Origin: Flavobacteriales bacterium
Lineage (GTDB): Bacteria > Bacteroidota > Bacteroidia > Flavobacteriales_D > Crocinitomicaceae
Direction of reading: 5' to 3'
Length of the DNA: 64,000 nucleotides
NCBI GenBank assembly: GCA_947454525.1
Contig: CANGJM010000004.1
Coordinates: 124,001-188,000, forward strand
The notes below the pieces were generated by a model. It searched no databases. It was not told the origin of the DNA and saw only the letters and a program-made list of their open reading frames with translations. The position numbers and the translations under genes were made by a program. Positions 15,416 through 24,880 of this stretch are shown here, piece by piece; within the stretch, counting starts at the first letter, position 1; every line of letters begins with the position of its first letter.

Positions 15416-16669
15416 ATGAAATTATCTCTTACCCTTATCTTAAGCTGTTTTATTGGTCTTGTTTTTGGCCAAGCTGTTAAATCAGAAGACATTACGTATA
15501 CGTATGTTAAATTACCTACAAATCCCCTTCAACCAAAAGTGGATAATTACTATTCAACCATCACATCCTCTTCCGAAGCGGCAAACGCGAAGTTAATGGC
15601 GGAATTCGAGGCTGATAAAGCACGAGCGGAAGCAGATTACCAACGTGAGCTTGCTGATTATCCTGCAAAAGTAAAAGCTGCAGATGATAAGTTCGCAAAA
15701 GAAATGGAAGTATACAACGCGAAATCAACGGCAACAAAAGTGATTGAAAAACAATTGTTGAACGAAAATACAAAACCAGTGAAAGATTACGTGGCTCAAC
15801 CTTACCGCCGTACAATTTCTCAACCGGTATTGAAATCTAGTTACGACTATCCTTCTTTAGCGGCAACCTATTTGGTGTTGGACGGATTTACGAAAGCACA
15901 GGTAAATGCACTTTCTTACGCAGTAAATATTGAAGGTTATGAGCATTCTCAACCAATGATCAAATCAGAAGCGAAAGATGAAGTTTCAGTGAAAGACGGA
16001 GTAAGAACTACATACAAAGTGACTTATTACTGGATCGAATTTACGTACCGCATGCCAATGTCCGTTCGTGTTTCAGGTGTCAATAATCAAGAAATATTCT
16101 ATGTTGCGCCAGCTGAACTTTCAGCGTTTAAAACGTACAAATCAAGTTCTTCTAAAACAGCACCTTCATCTGATTTCTCGATGTTGGTTAAATCAACAGA
16201 AGAGAATTTGTTAAAAGAAAACTTGAAATTCATCAATCATTTGGTGAACGATCGTATCGGGTATGAAGTAACGACACGTACGACATCATTGGACTACGTG
16301 AAATCTAAAAACGATGCACACGCAGACGTAATGGAAGCATACAACAATGCAACCATTGGATTGAAAACCTTGACAACAAACGAAGCGTTGGCAAAACAAA
16401 AGTTAACAGCGGCTATCGATGCATTCAAAGTAATTTTAACAGAGTCTGATGTGTACGACAAAAAAGCGCGCATCGATAAAGATGTAACAGTGGCAGTTTA
16501 CTTTGATCTGATCGAGTGTTATTTCGCTATGAGAAACACAGTAGACGCGGAAGCAGCATTGAAAAGTGTTGGTCAATTGGATTTGTCTAACCGCGACAAA
16601 AAACAAAAAGAAAAAATGGATGAATTGTTCTTGGACTTAACGCTTCGTAAAGCAGCGAACGGTTTGTAA
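15416..16669 (+). CDS. Secreted protein of unknown function with coiled-coil and TPR-like C-terminus
   Basis: I do not recognise this 417-aa protein. It begins with a signal peptide (MKLSLTLILSCFIGLVFGQ) with no lipobox Cys. Residues about 55-110 are Ala/Lys/Glu-rich and helical (LMAEFEADKARAEADYQRELADYPAKVKAADDKFAKEMEVYNAK), likely a coiled coil. A middle beta-rich domain (about 130-260) contains YLVLDGFTKAQVNALSY and TYKVTYYWIEFTYRMPMSVRV. The C-terminal third is helical with a TPR-like look (AYNNATIGLKTLTTNEALAKQKLTAAIDAFKVILTESD; VAVYFDLIECYFAMRNTVDAEAALKSV). No sorting domain is present, so a periplasmic location is more likely than the surface. Codon use is regular and strong (many GTT/GCA/AAC), and a good terminator follows, suggesting a well-expressed single gene. 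Function unknown. Confidence 0.75.
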   Translation: MKLSLTLILSCFIGLVFGQAVKSEDITYTYVKLPTNPLQPKVDNYYSTITSSSEAANAKLMAEFEADKARAEADYQRELADYPAKVKAADDKFAKEMEVYNAKSTATKVIEKQLLNENTKPVKDYVAQPYRRTISQPVLKSSYDYPSLAATYLVLDGFTKAQVNALSYAVNIEGYEHSQPMIKSEAKDEVSVKDGVRTTYKVTYYWIEFTYRMPMSVRVSGVNNQEIFYVAPAELSAFKTYKSSSSKTAPSSDFSMLVKSTEENLLKENLKFINHLVNDRIGYEVTTRTTSLDYVKSKNDAHADVMEAYNNATIGLKTLTTNEALAKQKLTAAIDAFKVILTESDVYDKKARIDKDVTVAVYFDLIECYFAMRNTVDAEAALKSVGQLDLSNRDKKQKEKMDELFLDLTLRKAANGL

Positions 16670-16693
16670 GAAGAACCTACTTATTTAAATGAT

Positions 16694-16726
16694 AAAGGCT
16701 TGTGAATTCACAAGCCTTTTTTTATT
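16694..16726 (+). terminator. Rho-independent terminator
   Basis: AAAGGCTTGTGAATTCACAAGCCTTT is a perfect 26-nt palindrome followed by T residues, located 25 nt after the stop of the 15416 gene. Confidence 0.9.
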
Positions 16727-16739
16727 TCCTAAAAAAAAG

Positions 16740-16755
16740 TTAAACAAGCGTTTAA
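16740..16755. promoter_or_regulatory. Candidate operator 1 of the TetR-type regulator
   Basis: TTAAAC-aagc-GTTTAA, an inverted repeat 55 nt upstream of the -7 box. It shares its half-site (TTAAAC) with the second palindrome. Confidence 0.5.
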
Positions 16756-16767
16756 TTTTTCATCGTT

Positions 16768-16785
16768 TTTAAACAATTGTTTAAA
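16768..16785. promoter_or_regulatory. Candidate operator 2 of the TetR-type regulator
   Basis: TTTAAACAATTGTTTAAA is a perfect 18-bp palindrome located in the -33/-7 spacer region, where a bound repressor would block RNA polymerase. A third half-like GTGTTTAAA abuts the -7 box. Autoregulation by the adjacent TetR protein is inferred. Confidence 0.65.
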
Positions 16786-16794
16786 ATAAGTGTT

Positions 16795-16802
16795 TAAATT
16801 TG
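16795..16802 (+). promoter_or_regulatory. -7 promoter box of the efflux operon (TAAATTTG)
   Basis: Perfect TAnnTTTG match 16 nt before ATG 16819, directly downstream of the palindromic candidate operators. Confidence 0.6.
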
Positions 16803-16818
16803 CAAGCGAAAAATAAAC

Positions 16819-17442
16819 ATGAAAAAGGACGTTAGTACGGAACAAAAGATCAAAGATGCTGCTCGCAAGGTGTTTATGACCAAAGGATTCTCTGGTTGTA
16901 CCACGCGCGAGATAGCGAAGTCCGTCGGAATCAACGTTGCCTTGCTCAATTATTACTTCCGATCGAAGGGGAAATTATTTGAACTCATACTTGAAGCGGC
17001 ACTTTCAGATTTCGTGGATAGTATGGTTGAAGTGTTTAAGCAAGATCTTCCTTTGGAATCAAAAACACGCATGCTCATCGATAAAGAATTTGAGTTTTTG
17101 CGAAAACATCCAGAACTACCATTGTTTATCCATGCCGGTCTCAATCAAGAATCCGATGCGGAACTTGATCAATCTAATTTTTTAGGACGCCTTCACAAAA
17201 CGGGGATTTTTGAAGAATGTGAGAAAGCACAGGAAGAGGGAAGCATGCGAAAATTGAACATGATTAACGTTACCTTGTTATTCATTTCAAACTGCCATTT
17301 TCCCATCATGAGTAAAAAACTCATCTGTGGAATTTACCAAATTGATGATAATGAACACGAAGCTCGTTTAATAGAGCATCAAGAAATAGTCAAAGAAATG
17401 TTGATTAATTATTTATTCCCTAATACCAATAAACATGCGTAA
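16819..17442 (+). CDS. TetR/AcrR-family transcriptional regulator of the efflux operon
   Basis: The 207-aa protein has a TetR N-terminal helix-turn-helix at residues about 8-55 (EQKIKDAARKVFMTKGFSGCTTREIAKSVGINVALLNYYFRSKGKLFELIL), with the NYYF/KGKLF recognition-helix motif. The C-terminal about 150 residues are helical and would bind the inducer; they do not reveal its nature. The gene is first in an operon and overlaps the outer-membrane channel gene by 8 nt, so it almost certainly controls the pump. Two TTAAAC-based palindromes sit at its promoter, consistent with repression of its own operon that is relieved by a pump substrate. The family is certain; the operator assignment is inference. 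Confidence 0.92.
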   Translation: MKKDVSTEQKIKDAARKVFMTKGFSGCTTREIAKSVGINVALLNYYFRSKGKLFELILEAALSDFVDSMVEVFKQDLPLESKTRMLIDKEFEFLRKHPELPLFIHAGLNQESDAELDQSNFLGRLHKTGIFEECEKAQEEGSMRKLNMINVTLLFISNCHFPIMSKKLICGIYQIDDNEHEARLIEHQEIVKEMLINYLFPNTNKHA

Positions 17443-18739
17443 ATCGTTTAAAATCGCAGGTCTGTTTTTGGTACTTTTTCACCTGAATACTTCACGTGCT
17501 CAAGTACTGGATTTACCCACCTGTATTCAAATGGCTGATACGGCCAACCTTCAAATCCGCAATGCAAATTTAGATGTCCTGATGAATGAGCGTCAACGTG
17601 AAGCATACCTTGCAACGCGCATGCCTCAGTTGAACTTCAACGCGGACTACAAGTACAATGCGGTGATTCCTGGACAAATTATCCCGGCTTCGGCATTTGG
17701 TGGTCCTGCGGGAGTGTACAATACCGTGAAGTTCGGTGTGCCTTTCGTTTTGTCGAACAATTTGCAATTGACGCAAATCTTGTTTAACTCCCAAGTGAAT
17801 TATGGATTAGCAGCCTTGAAAATCAACTCTGAACTCGTTGGGACACAACGCGACATCGCCATTCAAGAAGTACGTTACCAGGTTTCGAATACCTATTTTT
17901 TAGTACAGGGTGTCAATCAGCAATTGTCTTTTATTGAGTCAAACATTGTTCACACACGTGCTATCTTGAAAAACATGGAAGCTTCCTTGGCACAGGGAAT
18001 CATTATTCCAACGGAAGTCGATAAAATCAAAATAAATGAGTTGAGTTTGATGAATACGAAGTCCAATTTGTTGGCGACTAAAGATCAGTTGGAGAACTTG
18101 TTGAAGATTTTAATCGGAATGCCTGCAAGTCAGCAATTGACGCTTTCTACCGATGCGATGGTTCAAAAAACCATTTTAAAAGAAGCGGCGCCGAATCTTC
18201 TACCGTTGAATTTACTTGAGTCACAACGTAAACTGAACGAAGCGGAGGCACAAGGTATTCGAATGAGTTATTTGCCTAATTTGAACTTTTACGGGATTTA
18301 CAACTATAACATCAACTTGAAACCAGAAGATGATTTCAGAACAGGTATACCAGGAGCATTTCTTGGACTTCGTTTGGATTGGAATTTGTTTTCGGGAATG
18401 GAACGTGTGAACAAAGCGAAGTTGAATCAATTGAACTTGGAGAAAATTGACAATCAATATGAATTGTTGAACCAGCAGTTGAACTATGCCATGACAACAA
18501 GCAAGCGTCAAATCACCGTGAAAGCTGAATCCTTGGATGTAAGCAAAGAACAACTTCGCCTGGCAGAAAATGTGTATGCAAATGCGAACTTGAAGTTCAA
18601 AGAAGGCTTAATCAGTTCCAATGACCTGATCATGGCGGAAACGGGACTTGAGCAAGCACAATCCAATGTTGTTTCTTCATACATTCAATTGCGTCAAGCA
18701 GAACTAGAATACTTAAAATCAATCGGAAATATCAAATAA
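17435..18739 (+). CDS. TolC-family outer membrane efflux protein
   Basis: The 434-aa product has a signal peptide (MRKSFKIAGLFLVLFHLNTSRAQ) and the long alpha-helical repeats of TolC/OMF proteins: LDLPTCIQMADTANLQIRNANLDV at the start of each duplicated half, QREAYLATRMPQLNFNADY, and YLPNLNFYGIYNYNI...GLRLDWNLFSG in the second. It lacks an N-terminal lipobox. It should form the trimeric outer-membrane channel of the tripartite pump with the next two gene products. It overlaps the regulator gene by 8 nt and is 9 nt from the adaptor gene, so the genes are co-transcribed and probably translationally coupled. Confidence 0.92.
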   Translation: MRKSFKIAGLFLVLFHLNTSRAQVLDLPTCIQMADTANLQIRNANLDVLMNERQREAYLATRMPQLNFNADYKYNAVIPGQIIPASAFGGPAGVYNTVKFGVPFVLSNNLQLTQILFNSQVNYGLAALKINSELVGTQRDIAIQEVRYQVSNTYFLVQGVNQQLSFIESNIVHTRAILKNMEASLAQGIIIPTEVDKIKINELSLMNTKSNLLATKDQLENLLKILIGMPASQQLTLSTDAMVQKTILKEAAPNLLPLNLLESQRKLNEAEAQGIRMSYLPNLNFYGIYNYNINLKPEDDFRTGIPGAFLGLRLDWNLFSGMERVNKAKLNQLNLEKIDNQYELLNQQLNYAMTTSKRQITVKAESLDVSKEQLRLAENVYANANLKFKEGLISSNDLIMAETGLEQAQSNVVSSYIQLRQAELEYLKSIGNIK

Positions 18740-18748
18740 GAAAAGAAA

Positions 18749-19804
18749 ATGAAACGAATTATCTCCATCTCCATTGTTGCTGTTGTCATTATCGCTCTTT
18801 TGGTCGTGAAATTACTTTCTAACCAGAAAGCAGCACAAGAAAAAATCTTTATTTACGACGCTAAACAATCCATTTTGGTGGAAGCAGCTCGTCCCTTAAC
18901 ACATACATTTGACCGTGCCATGAGTTTTCTTGGTGTGTTCGAAGCAAATCATCAAAACAATGTTGCTTCCGATGCCTCTGGAAAATTGATTTCACTTTTG
19001 GTTAAAGAAGGGGACAATGTATCCAAAGGACAAGTGATTGCGAAATTGGATGACGAACTCATTCAACTGCAAATTGAAAACGCGAAGTTGAACATTGCGC
19101 AATTGAAAAATGACAATGCGCGTTTCTCAAATTTACGCAAGGATCAAGCGATTTCTGCGATGGAAGCAGAGAAAATGGAACTAGCCTTGAAATCAGCGGA
19201 AGTTCAATTGAAACAATTACAAAAACAATTAAAAAGCACTTCAATTGTTGCGCCTTTTAGTGGAGTAGTCACAAAGAAATTGGTTGATTTAGGTTCCATG
19301 GTGATGCCAGGATCGCCAATTGTTGAGTTGACCGATATTTCATCACTCAAGTTGACGGTTTCAGTTCCTGAACGCGATGTGATGAAATTCCAAAAAGGAC
19401 AACAAGTATTGGCCTTTGCAGATGTTTACGGAACCACTGAATTCAAAGGAAATGTCAGCATGGTTTCTGTTCAAGCGGATGCGGCTCATAACTTCAAAAT
19501 CCAAACGACTATTCAGAATTCAGCGAAAAACCGCATCATGTCTGGAATGTACGGATCTGTTGCCCTTGCGAATTCACAAAGTGTGACAACGCTTGCGGTT
19601 TCGCGTAAAGCATTGGTTGGTTCATCGAAAAATCCACAAGTGTACGTTGTACGAAACGGAAAAGCGATTTTGACATCGTTCACAGCTGGGACTTCCGATG
19701 GTGAATACCTAGAGGTTGTTTCTGGATTGACGAAAAACGATGTAGTCGTAGTCAAAGGACAAGTGAATTTAGAGAACAACTCCAACGTTAAATTGGCTAA
19801 ATAA
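18749..19804 (+). CDS. RND efflux periplasmic adaptor (membrane fusion protein)
   Basis: This 351-aa protein has an N-terminal membrane anchor (ISISIVAVVIIALLVVKLLS). Next come the biotinyl-lipoyl half-motif GKLISLLVKEGDNVSKGQVIAKLDD, a helical hairpin (QLQIENAKLNIAQLKNDNARFSNLRKDQAISAMEAEKMELALKSAEVQLKQLQKQL), the second lipoyl half VAPFSGVVTKKLVDLGSMVMPG, and beta-barrel and membrane-proximal domains (LKLTVSVPERDVMKFQKGQQV; VVSGLTKNDVVVVKGQVNL). This is the HlyD/AcrA-like adaptor linking the RND pump to the TolC channel. The position between channel and pump genes, with gaps of 9 and 6 nt, supports one complex. Confidence 0.93.
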   Translation: MKRIISISIVAVVIIALLVVKLLSNQKAAQEKIFIYDAKQSILVEAARPLTHTFDRAMSFLGVFEANHQNNVASDASGKLISLLVKEGDNVSKGQVIAKLDDELIQLQIENAKLNIAQLKNDNARFSNLRKDQAISAMEAEKMELALKSAEVQLKQLQKQLKSTSIVAPFSGVVTKKLVDLGSMVMPGSPIVELTDISSLKLTVSVPERDVMKFQKGQQVLAFADVYGTTEFKGNVSMVSVQADAAHNFKIQTTIQNSAKNRIMSGMYGSVALANSQSVTTLAVSRKALVGSSKNPQVYVVRNGKAILTSFTAGTSDGEYLEVVSGLTKNDVVVVKGQVNLENNSNVKLAK

Positions 19805-19810
19805 ACGAAC

Positions 19811-22800
19811 ATGACACTTTCTGAATTATCGATTAAACGTCCGTCGTTTATTATTGTGATTTTCACCATCCTCATTGGTGGTGGACTTATCAGCTACAAT
19901 CAGCTTTCTTACGAATTGCTGCCTGATTTCTCTCCACCGCTTTTAACGGTGACAACTACGTATCCAGGTGCATCGCCTGCAACGGTAGAGACGCAAGTTT
20001 CCAAACCGATGGAAGATGCTTTGAGTGGACTTGAAAACATTAGTGAAGTAACGGCATTCTCTTTGGATAATGCATCCTTAATGCTTCTTGAATTTAAAGC
20101 TTCGGCGGACATCGACAAATCCTTGGAAGATGCACAAAGAAAAATCAATAATGTCCTGAATAGTTTGCCTGAAGGTGCACAAACGCCTGTCATTGCGAAA
20201 ATAGAACCGAATGCATCTCCCGTATTGCAAGTAAGTGCGGTGGCTTCCAATATGGATGACCGTTCATTGATGGAATTGATGGATGATCAAATCCTTCCGC
20301 AAATCAAGCAGACAAAAGGTGTTGCCGAAGTTCAAGTTATTGGAGGTGAGCGTCGTGCTTTCAGAATCAACGTGGATAAAGACAAGTTGAAACGTAATGG
20401 TTTGACCTTGACCAATGTGAATCAAGCGATTGCTTCATCCAATGTGGAATTTCCAACAGGAAAAGTTAAGGGCGAAAGTGAACAAATGACCGTTCGTTTG
20501 GCTGGAAAATACAGTACCCTAGCAGATATCGAAAACTTGATTCTTTTCTCTCGTGGAATTTCAAGTGTAAAGTTGAAAGACGTAGCTGAAGTAATTGATG
20601 CATCGGAAGATCAAGTGGCAGTTTCGCGTTTGAATGGTGTCAATGGAATTGGATTGCGCGTGAAGAAACAAAGCGATGCCAATGCAGTGGATATGTCCGT
20701 AGCGACAAAAGAACGCTTCAAGATTCTAGAAGAAAAATACAAGAAAGAAGGATTGAAATTTACCGTTGCAACGGATACTTCGCGTCCAACAGTAGAATCC
20801 GTTGATGCGGTAATTCACGATTTGGAGTTAGCGGTATTGTTAGTGGCGGCGGTGATGTTGTTATTCTTGCACAGTATGCGAAATGCATTCATTGTACTAA
20901 TTTCCATTCCAGCTTCTTTGATTTCCACCTTCGTGGCGATGTACTTACTAGGTTATACCTTGAACTTGATGACCTTGTTAGCAATGTCCTTGGTGATTGG
21001 AATCTTGGTGGATGACTCAATTGTTGTTTTGGAAAACATCTATCGTCACCTTCAAATGGGTAAAAAACGTCGTCAAGCAGCATTAGACGGACGAAATGAA
21101 ATTGGATTCACAGCCTTAGCCATTACTTTGGTGGATGTTGTGGTATTCTCGCCGGTCGTCTTCATTGAGGGAACGATTTCTGATATCCTTCACCAATTCT
21201 CGATTGTTGTTGTGGTTTCTACCTTGATGTCGCTCTTCGTTTGTTTCACCTTAACTCCATGGTTGGCTTCGCGCTTTGCCAAAGAAGTAGAATTGAATCC
21301 AAAAAATCCTTTTCAAGCATTTTTACTCTGGTTTGAGCGTCGTGTGACGATTTTCACCGATCAATACGTGAAATTAGTGGGCTGGTCCTTGAGACATAAG
21401 TTGATTATGGCAGGTGTGATTCTTGGACTTTTTGTGGCGAGTTTTTCCACGATGGGACTAGGAATTGTTGGACAAGAATTCGTGGCGCAAGGAGATCAAG
21501 GGAAGTTCATGATCAAGTTGAAATACGATAAGAGTACAACGTTTGAAGAGAACAATGCCATTACCTTGGAAATCGAGCAATTCTTGTTGGCGCAGAAGGA
21601 TGTGATTGAAACAGTTTTTGCGAATGTCGGTGGGCCAAGTTCCGGAATGGGGGCAACGTCTTTTGGTTCAGAGAATCGTTCTGAAATCACGGTTAAAATG
21701 AAGCCGGGCATGCAAAAGAAATATCCAACCATGAAGTACATGGATGAGATTAGCGACCGAATCAAAGCGAAACACGCTGGAGTGGAAATCAAAGCCTTGA
21801 ACATGGGAATGATTGAATCCGAAGAGGCTCCGATTGAAATGTTTTTATCCTCCGATGACAATGATTTGTTAATCAGAGAGGCGAGAAGATTAAAAGCAAA
21901 GATTTTAACGATTGATGGTGCAAAGGATCCGGCTATTTCAACCGATGACATTACTCCGGAAGTGCGCATCGAATTAAACCGCGAAAAAATGGGTCAACTT
22001 GGTTTACCAATTGCCGTGGTTGGAATGCAGTTGCAAAATGCCTTGACTGGAAATGACGACAGCCAGTTTGATGAAAAGGGACATGAGTATGACATTCGTG
22101 TGATGGTTGATGAATTTGACCGTAAAAATGTCGAGGACATTAAAAACATGACCTTTAATACCTCTGATGGGAAACAAGTTCAGTTAGGTGAGTTTGCCGA
22201 AGTATCTATTGAAAATGGAAACGGGACATTGGAGCGTAAAAACCGCATCCCGAACACCACTTTGCGTTGTTGGGTGCTTGGAACAGCTGCTGGAAATGTG
22301 TCGGCGGAGATTGATAAATATTTAGAGAAAAATCCGTTGGACAAAAACGTACGTTTGACTTGGGGTGGAGAGATTAAACGTCAAAAAGAATCGATGGGTG
22401 CCCTTGGAACAGCCATGGGAATTGGATTGATTCTCGTTTACTTGATCATGGTTGCACTGTATGATAATTACGTATATCCGTTCGTTGTACTATTCTCGAT
22501 TTTGGTATCCTTAATTGGCGCAATTTTGGCCTTGGCGTTAAGTTCTTCGAACATGGGAATCTTTACGATGTTGGGAATGCTCATGCTCCTCGGACTCGTC
22601 GCCAAGAATGCGATCTTAATTGTCGATTTCACGAATCACCTGAAGGAAAAAGGGATGTCAACGTATTCCGCGCTTTTGGAAGCGGTGAAAGAACGTATGC
22701 GTCCAATCTTAATGACGACAATCGCGATGGTAGTCGGAATGATTCCAATTGCCACAGCTACAGGTTCTGGAGCAGAGTGGAAAAACGGACTTGCATGGAT

Positions 22801-22933
22801 TCTAATCGGTGGATTAACGAGTTCCATGTTCTTGACAATCATTGTCGTACCGATGATGTATTACACCGTGGACCGCATTCAAGATAAATTTCGTGCACGA
22901 ACGAAAAAATTGGTTGTAGACCTAGAGGATTAA
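19811..22933 (+). CDS. RND-family multidrug efflux permease (AcrB/HAE-1-like)
   Basis: The 1040-aa length and twelve predicted membrane segments are typical of HAE-1 pumps. The first segment follows the conserved start LSELSIKRPSFIIVIFTILIGGGLISY. The porter-domain signature YPGASPATVETQVSKPMEDALSGLENI is present. TM4 carries LLAMSLVIGILVDDSIVVLENIYRHLQMG with the paired Asp residues of the proton relay, and TM10 the Lys in LVAKNAILIVDF. The pump should expel drugs, detergents or metabolites using the proton gradient, together with the adaptor and TolC-like channel encoded upstream. A terminator follows, closing the operon. The substrate cannot be told from sequence. Confidence 0.95.
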   Translation: MTLSELSIKRPSFIIVIFTILIGGGLISYNQLSYELLPDFSPPLLTVTTTYPGASPATVETQVSKPMEDALSGLENISEVTAFSLDNASLMLLEFKASADIDKSLEDAQRKINNVLNSLPEGAQTPVIAKIEPNASPVLQVSAVASNMDDRSLMELMDDQILPQIKQTKGVAEVQVIGGERRAFRINVDKDKLKRNGLTLTNVNQAIASSNVEFPTGKVKGESEQMTVRLAGKYSTLADIENLILFSRGISSVKLKDVAEVIDASEDQVAVSRLNGVNGIGLRVKKQSDANAVDMSVATKERFKILEEKYKKEGLKFTVATDTSRPTVESVDAVIHDLELAVLLVAAVMLLFLHSMRNAFIVLISIPASLISTFVAMYLLGYTLNLMTLLAMSLVIGILVDDSIVVLENIYRHLQMGKKRRQAALDGRNEIGFTALAITLVDVVVFSPVVFIEGTISDILHQFSIVVVVSTLMSLFVCFTLTPWLASRFAKEVELNPKNPFQAFLLWFERRVTIFTDQYVKLVGWSLRHKLIMAGVILGLFVASFSTMGLGIVGQEFVAQGDQGKFMIKLKYDKSTTFEENNAITLEIEQFLLAQKDVIETVFANVGGPSSGMGATSFGSENRSEITVKMKPGMQKKYPTMKYMDEISDRIKAKHAGVEIKALNMGMIESEEAPIEMFLSSDDNDLLIREARRLKAKILTIDGAKDPAISTDDITPEVRIELNREKMGQLGLPIAVVGMQLQNALTGNDDSQFDEKGHEYDIRVMVDEFDRKNVEDIKNMTFNTSDGKQVQLGEFAEVSIENGNGTLERKNRIPNTTLRCWVLGTAAGNVSAEIDKYLEKNPLDKNVRLTWGGEIKRQKESMGALGTAMGIGLILVYLIMVALYDNYVYPFVVLFSILVSLIGAILALALSSSNMGIFTMLGMLMLLGLVAKNAILIVDFTNHLKEKGMSTYSALLEAVKERMRPILMTTIAMVVGMIPIATATGSGAEWKNGLAWILIGGLTSSMFLTIIVVPMMYYTVDRIQDKFRARTKKLVVDLED

Positions 22934-22952
22934 TTAGAATAAAACTCCCTTT

Positions 22953-22990
22953 AAGCTCGTTTTGGTACATACTGGAACGAGCTTTTTTCA
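22953..22990 (+). terminator. Terminator of the efflux operon
   Basis: AAGCTCGTT...AACGAGCTT hairpin followed by TTTTTT, 20 nt after the RND gene stop. Confidence 0.85.
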
Positions 22991-23043
22991 TTTATTCACA
23001 TTAATACTCCGGCGCGGTGGAAGCACATTGGCAAATTAGCACA

Positions 23044-24774
23044 TTACTCCTTAACCAACTTCTTCATCTGTTTCAGTCCATTATTGTTGACGCACAGAAA
23101 ATACGCTCCGTTTGGAAAGGAACTCACATCAAGGAGTGTTGTTGTCTTGTCAATGATCGATGAAATAAGTGGACGACCACTGATATCTAAAAGTTCAAAC
23201 TTAGCACCAAGCAGCAGTTCCTCCACTTGAATCGTCAGTACATCCTTGACTGGATTCGGATACATCAGCCAGTTTCCAGTTGCGTATTCATCAATGGAAA
23301 GAGCTAGTTGGAAATCGCTTGTTTCGTAGCTACAGCCAAACGGATCGGTGATGAGAACGCTGTATGTTCCATTTGTTGGTGGACTCAAGGTGTCGTTTTG
23401 TTGGTTTTGAATCAACACGCCATCTAGGAACCATTGAATGGAAGAGGATGCTGGATAATTGGCTAAAACCAGATCGTTTGCAGAATTCAGTGAAATACTT
23501 GGGCTCACCAATGGATTGCAATAAACGGCTGTCAGTGTATCAGAGAAACTCACACAGCCAGTTGGATTAATCGCGATTACATCATAGATTCCACTTTGAT
23601 ACACCACGTGATTTGCGTTGGTGGCGCCAGCAATCGGACTTCCGTTGAAATACCATTGATAGGCAAATCCTAAATCGGGAGTGGTAAGCGTGTGACTCGC
23701 TTGATCGTAACTGATGATAGGATTAGGTGGATACCCATAAACGTGAATGGTGTCCTGGGCAAGGACACTTGGACTCGGGTAAATGACTTGGTGATTTATC
23801 GTGTAGTTGAAATTCGATGTTCCAGCGCCGCAACCGTTGCATCCATTCAAACTTAAGGTGTGACTCCCCATGAAATCATCCGCACCAAAATAAGTTTCTC
23901 CAAAACTGTCGTCCGCCTCCCAAATTTCGATGAGATAGGTGTTCGCTGGATTCAAGTTTAGGCTGGTGTTCCACTGAACAGGTGGATTTTGGTCTCCAAT
24001 GATGTTCGATTGATAGATCAAGGTTCCATTCTGGAATAGTTTAAAGTATGCGTCCGCGTTTTCATAAGAGGGAAAGGAATTTCCGTAGTTGCTCATGCTG
24101 TTAATATGGACATTTGTCAAGGTGTATACATCTGTGGTGTCCAGGTTATTCCATGCGGTATAATAAACAAGGTAATCTCCAGGCGTTGTATAGACTTGTG
24201 GGGCTGGATTTTCACTCAATGAAATATTTCCGTTGCCAAAATTCCATAAATAAGAGAGCATTCCGGGATTATTGTTCGTGAAATTCACTGTAATCGGCGC
24301 ACATCCCGATGAACCAATCATATCGAATCCATTATTGGAAACACTTGCGGTACTTGGAAGGACCTCCATGTAAATTTGAAAAGTGAATGGATATCCTTGA
24401 ACGATGGTCAAATCCGCAATAACCGTCACATCGATTGTGTATTGTCCAGCGAGTAGGGGAGTCCCACTGATATGGACACAGCCATGTTGACTCACTTGTG
24501 GATTGTAGTCACAATTGTTCGCTGCATTATTACATTGCCAGGAAAGTCCAACGGGAAGCGAAACAGAAAGAATGTGAAAATTGGTGAAATTGTAACCCAG
24601 CGTATCCAATGGCATGACAAAGGTAATGTCCGTCCCGTAAGTTTGACCAACATTTCCCGTTGGAAGCGTGTCCGGATAAATCCCCGTTACCGTCTGATTA
24701 AAGTCAATGGTACAGATTTGTGCGTGAAAAGAATGGAAAAGACAAAGGATGATTCCCGTAAGTAAGTTTTTCAT
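23044..24774 (-). CDS. T9SS type A cargo protein with PKD-like and Ig-like domains
   Basis: I choose ATG 24774 (MKNLLTGIILCLFHSFHAQ) because it gives a clean signal peptide; the ORF-track start at 24825 adds 17 residues with no signal character. The 576-aa product has an N-terminal beta domain that resembles putative-Ig modules (LPTGNVGQTYGTDITFVMP...GTPLLAGQYTIDVTV). A PKD domain follows (GCAPITVNFTNNNPGMLSYLWNFGNGNISLSENPAPQVYTTPGDYLVYYTA), and then Ig-like segments with YQWYFNGSPIAGATNANHVVYQSGIYDVI. The C-terminus (MYPNPVKDVLTIQVEELLLGAKFELLDISGRPL, SFPNGAYFLCVNN, KKLVKE) is a T9SS type A sorting domain. It is predicted to be surface-exposed or secreted; its specific function is unknown. 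Confidence 0.87.
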   Translation of the reverse strand: MKNLLTGIILCLFHSFHAQICTIDFNQTVTGIYPDTLPTGNVGQTYGTDITFVMPLDTLGYNFTNFHILSVSLPVGLSWQCNNAANNCDYNPQVSQHGCVHISGTPLLAGQYTIDVTVIADLTIVQGYPFTFQIYMEVLPSTASVSNNGFDMIGSSGCAPITVNFTNNNPGMLSYLWNFGNGNISLSENPAPQVYTTPGDYLVYYTAWNNLDTTDVYTLTNVHINSMSNYGNSFPSYENADAYFKLFQNGTLIYQSNIIGDQNPPVQWNTSLNLNPANTYLIEIWEADDSFGETYFGADDFMGSHTLSLNGCNGCGAGTSNFNYTINHQVIYPSPSVLAQDTIHVYGYPPNPIISYDQASHTLTTPDLGFAYQWYFNGSPIAGATNANHVVYQSGIYDVIAINPTGCVSFSDTLTAVYCNPLVSPSISLNSANDLVLANYPASSSIQWFLDGVLIQNQQNDTLSPPTNGTYSVLITDPFGCSYETSDFQLALSIDEYATGNWLMYPNPVKDVLTIQVEELLLGAKFELLDISGRPLISSIIDKTTTLLDVSSFPNGAYFLCVNNNGLKQMKKLVKE

Positions 24775-24880
24775 GTTGAAGTAGTTAGGTTTATCGAAAA
24801 TAGAAATAAACAAACTCTTCGCCAAAATCCGGATGACTTTTAATCGAATTTAAACGGATATAGTCGTTGCGTGAGTGCTT

